A DNA stretch of 45,922 bases from Euryarchaeota archaeon UBA439 (GTDB lineage Archaea; Thermoplasmatota; Poseidoniia; Poseidoniales; Thalassarchaeaceae). The stretch is from the NCBI GenBank assembly GCA_002497245.1, contig DANB01000007.1, positions 1 to 45,922 of the forward strand. Reading direction: 5' to 3'. Both the position numbers and the translations under genes were made by a program. Positions 8,554 through 16,505 of this stretch are shown in pieces. The notes below the pieces were generated by a model that searched no databases, was not told the DNA's origin, and saw nothing but the letters and a program-made list of their open reading frames with translations. The stretch's first letter is position 1. The number at the start of each line of letters is the position of its first letter.

Positions 8554-9678
8554 ATGAAAAAAGCACTAGTTCTTTTAGTCGTATCATGTTTATTCTTTTC
8601 CGGCTGCTTACAGTCGAATAACGACTTGGATTTATATGGTACGGAATATAAAAATCCACCAGACGCCCCAGATTTCACATTATTGAATCAGCACGGAGAA
8701 TCAGTCACACTTTCAGATTATTCTGACAAGGTAGTAGTTGTTGCTTTCATTTATACCTCATGTCCCGATGTGTGTCTTGCCATTTCTGCTAATCTGGCTT
8801 GGATACATCAAAATCTTGGTGAATATTCTGATGATGTTGTAATATTATCAATCACTATCGATCCTGCTAGAGATACTGTCGATAGATTTGCTCAGTGGAC
8901 CGAGGCAAATGGATATGAATGGGATCATCTTTCGGCAGAAAGACCATCGACTCTAGTTAATGTTTGGAATAGTTGGAATATTGTAGTTGATAATGAGCAT
9001 ATCGAAGCTAGTCAGCCTCCTGAAGAATCTACGAATAGATTTTCAGTTCTTTATCCTGATAATACCTCCACAGTCATAGATACTGCTTGCCGTGGCGAGA
9101 TATCCAATAATAGGTGTTACAATGATGGTAATGATTTTGCAAATTATGTATTCAATAATGCAAATATTACTTACAATCTAACAGATAATGAAGGGGCTAT
9201 CGGCGAATGGTCAACCAACAATAACTTGAATTTCTCTTGGTTGTTGCATTATTGGGATAATTTGAACGAAACATGGTCACTCTCAGAATCTCAAAATATT
9301 TCTTCTATTGATGTCGATTCCAACACACATTTAGCATGGGTCTCTAGTAATTCCAACCTTTCACAGCTTTCACCTGGAGTTGACTGTAACGGAAAGGGAT
9401 GGGTCATGGGTTCTGGTGCAAGTGCTCATTGTATGTGTGATGAAGGATATGAAAGACCCGACGGTAATTGGCTTGGCTGTGTACTAATTGGGACCGGTGA
9501 TACAAATTCTTCGGAAGCAGTTGATCCTCACGAACAATCTCTAGGAGAATATGGAGTAGGGCACTCAACGGTGACATTTATTCTCGACAAACAAACAAGA
9601 AAAAGAGTTGCATGGACTGGCATAAATTGGGATGTCCAAGAATTCTTACTTGATATTCAGGCATTGTCTACCGAGTAA
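8554..9678 (+). CDS. Second Sco1/SenC-family lipoprotein with a large EGF-like insert
   Basis: The start is ATG 8554 with GGTGA at 8545-8549. The 374-aa chain is far longer than a usual Sco (about 200 aa). It has a lipobox (FFSGC), the Sco motif C70-P-D-V-C74, and the conserved His in YGVGHSTVTFILD near the C-terminus. Between them about 150 extra residues are inserted, including two cysteines (TACRGE, NNRCYND) and an EGF-like module at about 276-310 (DCNGKGW, HCMCDEGYERP, LGCVL). The insert sits at the same place as the TSP3-like insert in the preceding paralogue, so the site seems to tolerate or use adaptor domains. Role: an extracytoplasmic copper chaperone or thiol reductase, probably with a partner bound through the insert (inference). 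Confidence 0.88.
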   Translation: MKKALVLLVVSCLFFSGCLQSNNDLDLYGTEYKNPPDAPDFTLLNQHGESVTLSDYSDKVVVVAFIYTSCPDVCLAISANLAWIHQNLGEYSDDVVILSITIDPARDTVDRFAQWTEANGYEWDHLSAERPSTLVNVWNSWNIVVDNEHIEASQPPEESTNRFSVLYPDNTSTVIDTACRGEISNNRCYNDGNDFANYVFNNANITYNLTDNEGAIGEWSTNNNLNFSWLLHYWDNLNETWSLSESQNISSIDVDSNTHLAWVSSNSNLSQLSPGVDCNGKGWVMGSGASAHCMCDEGYERPDGNWLGCVLIGTGDTNSSEAVDPHEQSLGEYGVGHSTVTFILDKQTRKRVAWTGINWDVQEFLLDIQALSTE

Positions 9679-9724
9679 TCAACAAAACAAACTTTTATGC
9701 CTTTTCGAAACTTTTTGCTGATAT

Positions 9725-9733
9725 TGTTTAATA
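9725..9733 (+). promoter_or_regulatory. TATA-like box of the YHYH gene
   Basis: TGTTTAATA is centred about 28 nt before ATG 9757, matching a leaderless start and supporting that ATG over an upstream in-frame one at 9697. Confidence 0.45.
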
Positions 9734-9756
9734 GCAATTGCATTACACATTATGTT

Positions 9757-11877
9757 ATGCGTAATTCAAAAGATGACAATGATGGCGCCGCTAGGTCTCT
9801 TTTCTTGGCTGGGTTGATGATTGGTAGTGTGCTTGTTGGTGGACTTTTTTATGACTTTGAATCTGAGGGAATTAATCTTGCTCCCATAATTGAATCCGAT
9901 GTCCCAGATAGTATCTTGATTGGGAGTATAGAATTTCTTCATATATCTATTAGTGATGAAGATATGTCTTCTTTAGACATTGAGGCTACATTAGATGGAT
10001 CATCTTTGCTTCTTGCACCGAATAATACCGGTATAATTAGTATAGATATCTCAGAAGTGGGAGTAGGAACTCATTCTTTGAAGATAATTATAACTGATTC
10101 ATTGGGGCAAGAATCAAGGTTCTCATCAACATTTTTAGTTCATTATCCATATGAAGATCCTACAATTATTATCGTAGATGACAATGAAATCAGTATTATT
10201 CGTGGAGATATAGTTTCAATAAATGGAACATTAATTCACCCTAATATTGGAACTTGTGATTTAGGTTGGTCCGATGGCGATGCTAGTCAGTTTAGTCTTA
10301 ATCTGCCATTTTCTGAGAATGGTGATTTTTCTTGGGGTCCTTCTGAAATTGAGTCCAATATTTCTATCTCAATTATAGGGGAATGTGGGACCTGGGAAGA
10401 TTCCTCTGATCTAGAGACGATTGTTATTACAGTTAGTGAGCCTGTAATGGGTTGTACTGACTCTGAAGCAAACAACTACAATATTAATGCTACAAATGAT
10501 GATGGTAGTTGTGAATATGATCAACAAACAGTAAGTGGATGTATGGATTCTGAAGCAAATAATTACAATTCTGATGCTATCGAAGATGATGGTAGTTGTG
10601 AATATGATGACGAGCCAGTAATTGGTTGTATGGATTCACAGGCTGTGAATTATGATAGCAATGCTACACAAGATAATGGTAGTTGTCAGTATGATACAGA
10701 TCCAGAAACCGGTAGTTCTGGTTGGTGGTCAAGGGTCTTACTTTGTGATGAAGATCAAGTTCCTGTTGTTGATGACTATACTACTGAGGAGCAAGATAAC
10801 CATATGTGTGACTTGAGTTTTATAATTGAAGATAACAATATCACAATTAGTACAAATGGCCTACCTAATCATGATTTCGAATCAACTCTAGGTTGTTGTG
10901 CAAGTGCACAATCTGACACCTATACAATACCATTAACTCCAACTGATGATCCTGAATGTAATCCTTCAGTTTCTTCTGAGGGTTGCGTCATGGCTCCAAT
11001 TAGGGGCACAATTGCCTTTTCCGTGACAGGAGTAGCAATCTATGGTCCTGAAGATGGGCCAGGTGGTGATGCAGTTGCTCTAGAAGAAGGCGCTTATGAG
11101 CAAGAAGAAGGTGAACAACCGGTCGATCTTGGAGTTTGTCATGGGCACTCAGGTCCTGGAGGAATTTATCATTATCATGCGGATTCTAATTGCATACATT
11201 GGCATGCTGATGAGGGAGAAACAATGTATGACTACAATTTAGATTCTCAAAGAACTTTGAGTACGCACTCAAAGATAGTAGGTTTTGCATTAGATGGATA
11301 CTCAATATATGGCTATACTGGTTGGGATGATGATGGAGAAGTAGTTGAAATGACATCATCATATAGGCTTAAAGAAGGAGCTGACGGTTCTGGAGGAATT
11401 GATGACTATGAATATGTCCAAGGTTTAGGTACATTAGATGCTTGTAATGGAATATTTAGCGCAACTCCAGATTGGCCGGAGGGGATGTATCATTACCATA
11501 CTACTATGTTTAATGGGGAAGGAGGAATTGGTTTCCCCTACTTCATAAATTGTTACGCTGGAGAACTTCCTTCATCGGATGGAAGTGGAGGGGACGATGA
11601 TGATCCCTGTGCTGGACATGGAGAAACTTGGGGGCCAGGAATAGGCCCCCCTCCTGATGGTTGTGGAGGTGGCCCTCCTGGCGGGCAGTCCTCTGAGGGC
11701 GGATTAATTGCAATACCTTGGCTAAAGAATCCTCCTAATAGTGGCTTAATATTCATATCAATATTGATGCTTGCGACAGTCACTAGATACTCCTTTAGAG
11801 TATTGGCATCCGACTCAGACGTTCCAAGTCTGGTTGGTAAAGCTCGCGGATATCGTCTAATTCCAGAACTAGCATAG
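9757..11877 (+). CDS. YHYH-domain surface protein with three Cys-rich repeats and two membrane anchors
   Basis: This 706-aa protein has an N-terminal membrane helix (LFLAGLMIGSVLVGGLF), Ig-like beta segments, and three 29-residue repeats starting at residues 232, 261 and 290, each ending DDGSCEY or DNGSCQY. A YHYH domain follows, with GIYHYHAD (Y471-H474) then CIHWHAD, GFALDGYSIYGY, and a second MYHYHTT (Y578-H581). A Gly/Pro-rich linker and a C-terminal membrane helix (SGLIFISILMLATV) close the chain. YHYH proteins are of unknown function; the clustered histidines suggest metal binding. ATG 9757 is favoured by the upstream TATA-like box. The last 83 nt overlap the 3' end of pheS on the other strand. 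It follows the Sco genes in the same orientation. Confidence 0.85.
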   Translation: MRNSKDDNDGAARSLFLAGLMIGSVLVGGLFYDFESEGINLAPIIESDVPDSILIGSIEFLHISISDEDMSSLDIEATLDGSSLLLAPNNTGIISIDISEVGVGTHSLKIIITDSLGQESRFSSTFLVHYPYEDPTIIIVDDNEISIIRGDIVSINGTLIHPNIGTCDLGWSDGDASQFSLNLPFSENGDFSWGPSEIESNISISIIGECGTWEDSSDLETIVITVSEPVMGCTDSEANNYNINATNDDGSCEYDQQTVSGCMDSEANNYNSDAIEDDGSCEYDDEPVIGCMDSQAVNYDSNATQDNGSCQYDTDPETGSSGWWSRVLLCDEDQVPVVDDYTTEEQDNHMCDLSFIIEDNNITISTNGLPNHDFESTLGCCASAQSDTYTIPLTPTDDPECNPSVSSEGCVMAPIRGTIAFSVTGVAIYGPEDGPGGDAVALEEGAYEQEEGEQPVDLGVCHGHSGPGGIYHYHADSNCIHWHADEGETMYDYNLDSQRTLSTHSKIVGFALDGYSIYGYTGWDDDGEVVEMTSSYRLKEGADGSGGIDDYEYVQGLGTLDACNGIFSATPDWPEGMYHYHTTMFNGEGGIGFPYFINCYAGELPSSDGSGGDDDDPCAGHGETWGPGIGPPPDGCGGGPPGGQSSEGGLIAIPWLKNPPNSGLIFISILMLATVTRYSFRVLASDSDVPSLVGKARGYRLIPELA
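10450..10692 (+). repeat. Three tandem Cys-rich protein repeats (GC.DS.A.NY...DDGSC.Y)
   Basis: Three copies encode GCTDSEANNYNINATNDDG, GCMDSEANNYNSDAIEDDG and GCMDSQAVNYDSNATQDNG, each followed by SC(E/Q)Y. Linkers are 6 residues. This module is common in secreted proteins of marine bacteria, where it is often a stalk element. Horizontal exchange is possible but not shown. Confidence 0.8.
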
Positions 11878-13288
11878 CTAGTCTCTCTAGTCCCATCCCC
11901 CATGCACATACTGGCCATTCACTACCTAGTGGTTCTGTTACTTCTGGACGGAAGATACCCGCTCCGCCAAGTTCTAACCATTTCCCCCTCCAGTACACCT
12001 CTACTTCCACACTCGGTTCAGTGTATGGGAAATATGCAGGTCTAACTCTAACATCTGGATAACCCATTTTTGAATAGAAAGTCTTCAATGTTGAGATTAA
12101 CATTGGTAAACTTGCATTTGGTTCATGAATGATTCCTTCGATTTGATGAAACTCGGGCAGATGTGTCCTGTCTATTGTTTCCTGTCTAAAGACTCTTCCA
12201 ATCCCAAATACACGTGAAGGTTTCACTGGATTTTCTGCAATATATTTCACAGTGTTTACAGTTGTATGAGTCCTCAGTAGTCCTTTTTTTGCTTCTTCTT
12301 TATCAAATTTTGAACCCCAACCCAAACTCCCAGTATCATGTCCATTTTCATGAACTGATGCCCATAGATCTAACATTTCATCCGAAATATCTAGTTTTTC
12401 TGGCTCATCTAGATAAAATGTATCTTGCATAGTCCTTGCTGGATGCGATTGAGGAATGAAAAGAGCATCCATATTCCAGCCTGCTGATTGTACATAATTT
12501 CCTTCTATTTCTGAGAAACCCATCTCTAGAAAAACAGATCTTATTCTTTCGATTAGTGATTGCATTGGATGAGGTCTTCCACCAACTGGTATAGGAGTAT
12601 CTGCATTAACATCAAATTCTTTGTATGATGCATTTTCCCAACCTTCTTTTTGCAAAAATTCTGGTGTAATTTCTCCAATGAGTTCAACTTCTTCCAATTC
12701 ATTATCTGAGATATTTATTCCTTTATTGGTAAGTTTCCATTCTCTTACAATATACTCCTCGATCAGAATCAAATTCTTTCTCCCTGAGAAATGTTCGACT
12801 AATTCCTTATCTAAATTATTAAAATCCTTCTTTTCTTTAGATATTTTTTCAATAAAGTTAACACGTTCAGAAATTATATTTGTAATTTCTTTTTCATTAT
12901 CAAAAGTAAAAATCCCGTTCTCAATAGAAACTCCTATTGATTTCAACAAACCAATTCCTGGACCTGCTTCATATCTTTCAAAACCCGCATCGAATAATTC
13001 ATTCATTGTTCTTTTCTTCTCTGTTTGTGAAATCATCCAATTCCAAATTCTTTCCTCGAGTAAACCATTTTCAATAGCCTTAATTCCTTCAGAGCCTAAT
13101 GTGACAAATTTCATATTTTTTTCAATGGTTTCTACAAATTCATTTTCATCTAAAGATTTACCTGCACCGGCAACGTGAACTTGATCATTCCATTGTGTGA
13201 TTTGTAATAACTCCTCAAGAGTCCAAACGTGCTGTTCTTTAGAACGCATACATCGGAGCATTTTTTTCTCATTATTACCGAGTGTCAT
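11795..13288 (-). CDS. pheS: Phenylalanyl-tRNA synthetase alpha subunit
   Basis: This 497-aa protein charges tRNA-Phe together with PheT. Residues 1-210 are the archaeal winged-helix-type N-terminal extension. The class II catalytic core follows, with SHPARTMQDTFYL, motif 2 (GRVFRQETIDRTHLPEFHQ), GGAGIFRPEV and motif 3 (WGMGLERLAML). ATG 13288 is preceded by a strong AGGAGG Shine-Dalgarno. Many archaea pair pheS with pheT, but the downstream side here is the convergent YHYH gene, so pheT is elsewhere. The 3' end overlaps that gene by 83 nt, with the overlap encoding the C-terminal residues of both proteins. Confidence 0.96.
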   Translation of the reverse strand: MTLGNNEKKMLRCMRSKEQHVWTLEELLQITQWNDQVHVAGAGKSLDENEFVETIEKNMKFVTLGSEGIKAIENGLLEERIWNWMISQTEKKRTMNELFDAGFERYEAGPGIGLLKSIGVSIENGIFTFDNEKEITNIISERVNFIEKISKEKKDFNNLDKELVEHFSGRKNLILIEEYIVREWKLTNKGINISDNELEEVELIGEITPEFLQKEGWENASYKEFDVNADTPIPVGGRPHPMQSLIERIRSVFLEMGFSEIEGNYVQSAGWNMDALFIPQSHPARTMQDTFYLDEPEKLDISDEMLDLWASVHENGHDTGSLGWGSKFDKEEAKKGLLRTHTTVNTVKYIAENPVKPSRVFGIGRVFRQETIDRTHLPEFHQIEGIIHEPNASLPMLISTLKTFYSKMGYPDVRVRPAYFPYTEPSVEVEVYWRGKWLELGGAGIFRPEVTEPLGSEWPVCAWGMGLERLAMLVLELDDIRELYQPDLERLSRMPIL

Positions 13289-13347
13289 AGGCTCCCTCCT
13301 AAAACATCGAAAGAGCGTTTACTCTTGATGGTTGCTTAATGAAATAA

Positions 13348-13770
13348 TCATTCTTCTTCTTCATGCCAAAGTGTGATTAGACAATCAGGGCAATCGAAAC
13401 TCTTTGGTTTAATTCCCTCATTCCAATAAATATTACCACATTTTCCACATAATATTGATGTTCTAATAGGTTCAATTAGTGTAGTATCTACTCTGTACAT
13501 CACTCTCCCCGAGTCTGGCATTTCAGTTTTATCTGGCTCCCATGATAAAATCTCTTGAGGGTCTATACTGGCTTCATCTTTATACATCAATCCAAGAATT
13601 AATAGTATTAGTCCCAATACTGATATTGGAGCCGCAAAAGAAAGAACAAGTGAAGATTCTCCAGAAGAAAATAATAGTACACTTCCAAGTATTATACAAA
13701 CCCATCCAGAAATAATGATATTTATTTTCACATGTCTCTGCTGAAGATAATCACCCCCATCTCCTTCCAT
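13348..13770 (-). CDS. Small membrane protein with C-terminal zinc ribbon
   Basis: This 140-aa protein has two adjacent membrane helices (about residues 15-35 and 40-62). A cytoplasmic domain follows, ending in a zinc ribbon of two CxxC pairs (CGKCGNIYW and FDCPDC). The C-terminus is acidic (HEEEE). No family is recognised. Similar helix-pair plus zinc-ribbon proteins are frequent in euryarchaea without assigned function. ATG 13770 is taken as the start; no clear ribosome site is seen. It lies upstream of pheS on the same strand with a 59-nt gap. Confidence 0.75.
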   Translation of the reverse strand: MEGDGGDYLQQRHVKINIIISGWVCIILGSVLLFSSGESSLVLSFAAPISVLGLILLILGLMYKDEASIDPQEILSWEPDKTEMPDSGRVMYRVDTTLIEPIRTSILCGKCGNIYWNEGIKPKSFDCPDCLITLWHEEEE

Positions 13771-13864
13771 GTATTGGCGTAGATGGTTTTACCCATCAAT
13801 TCACCGGATAATTTCATCTTTACAATGTGTAGGGTTCAAATGTTAAACGTCCTCGGCGATTCAA

Positions 13865-13941
<77 letters not shown>

Positions 13942-14010
13942 ATAAATCTTTCATGATTTAGTAGATTCTCTTCCGTCAACGTGAAGTGCATAGGGCCTTT
14001 CGAATCAATT

Positions 14011-14886
14011 ATGTCCGCGACGGTTTTAGATGGGAAAAAGATAGGTCGTGTGATTGAAGAAGAATTAAATCATCGAATAATTAATCTCCAAAGTAAAGCG
14101 ATAATTCCTCACCTTGCAGTAGTCATTGTTGGAGATGATCCAGCGAGTCATGTCTATGTGAGGAATAAAGAAATGGCTTGTGAAAGGTGTGGCATAAAGA
14201 GTACTAGAATTGATTTAGATGGGGATATATCAGAGAAAGAAATTTTAGATACAGTTAATATGTTAAATTCTGATAATTCAGTACATGGTATCTTGGTTCA
14301 GAGCCCTCTTCCTGAAGGAATAAATGAATCGCTGGTGACGGACGCAATTTCTCCAGAGAAAGATGTAGATGGTTTTCATAAAATGAATCTAGGCAGACTA
14401 GTCCAAGGTGATTCTTCTGGCCTTCTTCCATGTACACCCGCTGGAATAATGAAGATATTAGAATCATCTGACATCGATTTATCTGGGAAAAATGCACTGG
14501 TTATTGGGCGTTCTAGAATTGTAGGTATGCCCATGTCAATTCTTCTTGCTCAAAGAGGTATAGATGCAACTGTAACTATAGCACATTCTAGAACAAATAA
14601 TCTTCCGGATATTTGTCGAGAAGCAGATTTAGTTGTTGCTGCGATAGGTAGACCTGAGTTTGTCAAATCTGGATGGATAAAACCCGGTGCTACAGTAATA
14701 GATGTAGGCATTAATCGTGTAAAAGATCCTTCAAGAAAGAGTGGTTATAGATTAGTGGGAGATGTAGATTCAGATGCTTCTAATGTCGCTGGTAGCATTA
14801 CACCAGTCCCTGGAGGCGTGGGGCCAATGACCATTGCAATGCTCATGTCTAACACAGTTATGGCTACTGAGTCTCAGTCGAAATAA
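14011..14886 (+). CDS. folD: Bifunctional methylenetetrahydrofolate dehydrogenase / cyclohydrolase
   Basis: This 291-aa FolD interconverts 5,10-methylene- and 10-formyl-tetrahydrofolate, supplying one-carbon units for purines. Family motifs are all present: YVRNKEMACE with the catalytic Lys53, VQSPLPEG, PEKDVDGFH, PCTPAGIM, the NADP loop GRSRIVGMPMS, and PVPGGVGPMT. ATG 14011 (MSATVLDGKK) fits the usual FolD N-terminus. A GTG ten codons upstream at 13981 has a weak AT-rich element at leaderless distance, so it remains possible. It is followed by purC in the same direction 44 nt on, a sensible pairing since 10-formyl-THF feeds purine synthesis. FolD in archaea suggests tetrahydrofolate rather than methanopterin one-carbon chemistry here. 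Confidence 0.95.
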   Translation: MSATVLDGKKIGRVIEEELNHRIINLQSKAIIPHLAVVIVGDDPASHVYVRNKEMACERCGIKSTRIDLDGDISEKEILDTVNMLNSDNSVHGILVQSPLPEGINESLVTDAISPEKDVDGFHKMNLGRLVQGDSSGLLPCTPAGIMKILESSDIDLSGKNALVIGRSRIVGMPMSILLAQRGIDATVTIAHSRTNNLPDICREADLVVAAIGRPEFVKSGWIKPGATVIDVGINRVKDPSRKSGYRLVGDVDSDASNVAGSITPVPGGVGPMTIAMLMSNTVMATESQSK

Positions 14887-14900
14887 GAATAATTTTTACT

Positions 14901-14912
14901 GATTATTCATTA
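14901..14912 (+). promoter_or_regulatory. TATA-like box of purC
   Basis: GATTATTCATTA is centred about 25 nt before ATG 14931, suggesting that purC has its own leaderless promoter. Confidence 0.35.
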
Positions 14913-14930
14913 GTAATATTCATTGGGTTA

Positions 14931-15860
14931 ATGTCATCGAACAGAGTTATGGTCGAGATGTTGTATCATGGTAAAGTCAAGCAAGTATGGAGTACAGAGG
15001 ACCCGGATATCATTGAATTTAGATATACTGATCAAATTAGTGTGTTTGATCAAATAATACCAAGTTTAATTCCCCGAAAAGGAGAATCATTGAATAGGAC
15101 ATCTTGTTATTGGTTTGAATTAGTTGAGAAGGCTGGTATTTGCGATACTCATGTGATTGAGATGAATGCTCCTGATCGAGTCAGAGCTCGTCGTTTTGAT
15201 GTAATTAGAGAACCTGGGGCGATCTCAAGAGAAAGAGAAAATGTATTCGTCCCTCTTGAGGTGATTTGTAGACATTACCTTGCTGGTTCTGGATGGAGAA
15301 GATATGATAGAGGCGATGCTTCAGCTGAAGAGTTCGGTTTTGAGCCGGGTACAGTTTTACATGAAGGAATTAAATTACCTGCACCATATCTAGAAGTATC
15401 AACTAAGTTCGAGAAATTTGATAGACTTTTAGATAGGAAAGAAGCTTTAGAGATATCAAATTTAACAGAAGAAGAATTTGACTCTATACTCTCAATTGTC
15501 GTCGAAGTTGACAAAATTATTGAATCTGAGGCGAGTAAAAGAGGGTTGATACATGTAGACGGTAAGAAAGAATTTGCATTGGGTGTGAATAGGGTTCCTG
15601 TATTGGTTGATTCTTTTGGAACTTTAGACGAAGATCGTTGGTGGGATGCTGAGAAATATTCAGAAGGAGAGATAGTTCAACTTTCCAAAGAATTTGTACG
15701 AGGGCATTATCTTTCTACCGGGCATCATAATGAATTGTACAAGGCCAGAGAAGAAGGTACTGAAGAACCCCCTATACCTGCCCTGCCTCAAGATATAATT
15801 GACAAGACTGCTGAGTTGTATTCAGACATGTATTCTAGGCTGACTGGAAACCAATTCTAG
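14931..15860 (+). CDS. purC: Phosphoribosylaminoimidazole-succinocarboxamide (SAICAR) synthase
   Basis: This 309-aa protein ligates aspartate to CAIR in purine synthesis. The fold is clear from the N-terminal YHGKVKQVWS segment, DQISVFDQIIPSLIPRKGES, CRHYLAGSGW, the LEVSTKFEKFDR region, the G-(V)-NRVPVLVDSFGTLDEDRW strand and the C-terminal KEFVRGHYLS. It is at the long end of the single-domain family (about 240-300 aa). ATG 14931 is favoured by an AT-rich box 25 nt upstream. It follows folD. The next gene is convergent, with one nucleotide between the two stop codons. Confidence 0.95.
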   Translation: MSSNRVMVEMLYHGKVKQVWSTEDPDIIEFRYTDQISVFDQIIPSLIPRKGESLNRTSCYWFELVEKAGICDTHVIEMNAPDRVRARRFDVIREPGAISRERENVFVPLEVICRHYLAGSGWRRYDRGDASAEEFGFEPGTVLHEGIKLPAPYLEVSTKFEKFDRLLDRKEALEISNLTEEEFDSILSIVVEVDKIIESEASKRGLIHVDGKKEFALGVNRVPVLVDSFGTLDEDRWWDAEKYSEGEIVQLSKEFVRGHYLSTGHHNELYKAREEGTEEPPIPALPQDIIDKTAELYSDMYSRLTGNQF

Positions 15861-15861
15861 G

Positions 15862-16488
15862 TTAATGATGTCTTCTCATTAATATTCCGCATCCTCTTCT
15901 ATTTGCTGCTTTCAGTAACGTCTGTAGATGGCGTAGAGAGTCTCTGACCCCTCCATCTATACTTTCGTTCGATTTGATAACCCATTTTCCACTTTGCATT
16001 GTTTGTAAAAGTAGTTTTACATCTTCATTATTTAACCATCCTAAGAGTTCCATTCCGGCAAATCCTCTATTGAATCCTTCTTCTCCGAGATTTTCAGGAG
16101 ATAAACCATTAGTCAATTTTATCAATAATTCGTGAAATAATATCTCCTTCTCATTCTCCCTAGTAAACTCAAGAATATACTCTATTGCATTTCCACTATC
16201 GCTAGGAAATCTACCTATTCTATCTCTTGCAATGCCATTATCTAGTGGTTCAGAGGGAACTCCTCCTTCTTTCCAATCCATGATGGCTAGAAATAGCATA
16301 GTCGAATGGTCGTATGGTGCTTCTTTTCCTTCTACCAGATTTTTTATTTCATTAGAATATTGAACAATTTTCTTAATTTCTGTATGATCCCCGCCTATTG
16401 AAGATAAAATTGGTTCAATAAGTAAAATTGGGTCATACCTAATTGGGTCAAATGTATAAAATGCAGATGGCGGTATATATTCTCCCAT
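15862..16488 (-). CDS. Unknown 208-aa helical protein
   Basis: The function is not recognised. ATG 16488 (MGEYIPPSAF) is preferred over a TTG four codons upstream. The product is mostly helical, with no signal peptide or membrane segment. It ends in a basic, Cys-containing tail (ANRRGCGILMRRHH). The gene lies 17 nt after the large surface-protein gene on the same strand, so it is probably co-transcribed with it. A cytoplasmic partner of the surface protein's long charged tail is possible but speculative. Confidence 0.6.
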   Translation of the reverse strand: MGEYIPPSAFYTFDPIRYDPILLIEPILSSIGGDHTEIKKIVQYSNEIKNLVEGKEAPYDHSTMLFLAIMDWKEGGVPSEPLDNGIARDRIGRFPSDSGNAIEYILEFTRENEKEILFHELLIKLTNGLSPENLGEEGFNRGFAGMELLGWLNNEDVKLLLQTMQSGKWVIKSNESIDGGVRDSLRHLQTLLKAANRRGCGILMRRHH

Positions 16489-16505
16489 AAAAAAACCCAA
16501 TTTTA

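Noticed and set aside
7823..9678. Sco genes as part of cytochrome oxidase assembly
   Set aside because: Not ruled out, but no oxidase, heme or CuA-subunit gene is in the window, so it is not the favoured reading.
10450..10692. Tandem DNA repeats as a CRISPR-like array
   Set aside because: Units are adjacent 87-nt coding repeats in frame, diverged at codon level, with no unique spacers.
11553..11918. A minus-strand frame at the pheS / YHYH junction
   Set aside because: It overlaps both real genes and encodes a Pro/Gly/Ser-rich product mirroring the YHYH protein's Gly/Pro linker.
12621..13178. A 185-codon plus-strand frame inside pheS
   Set aside because: Antisense to a well-supported PheS; Ser/Phe/Ile-rich composition typical of a shadow.
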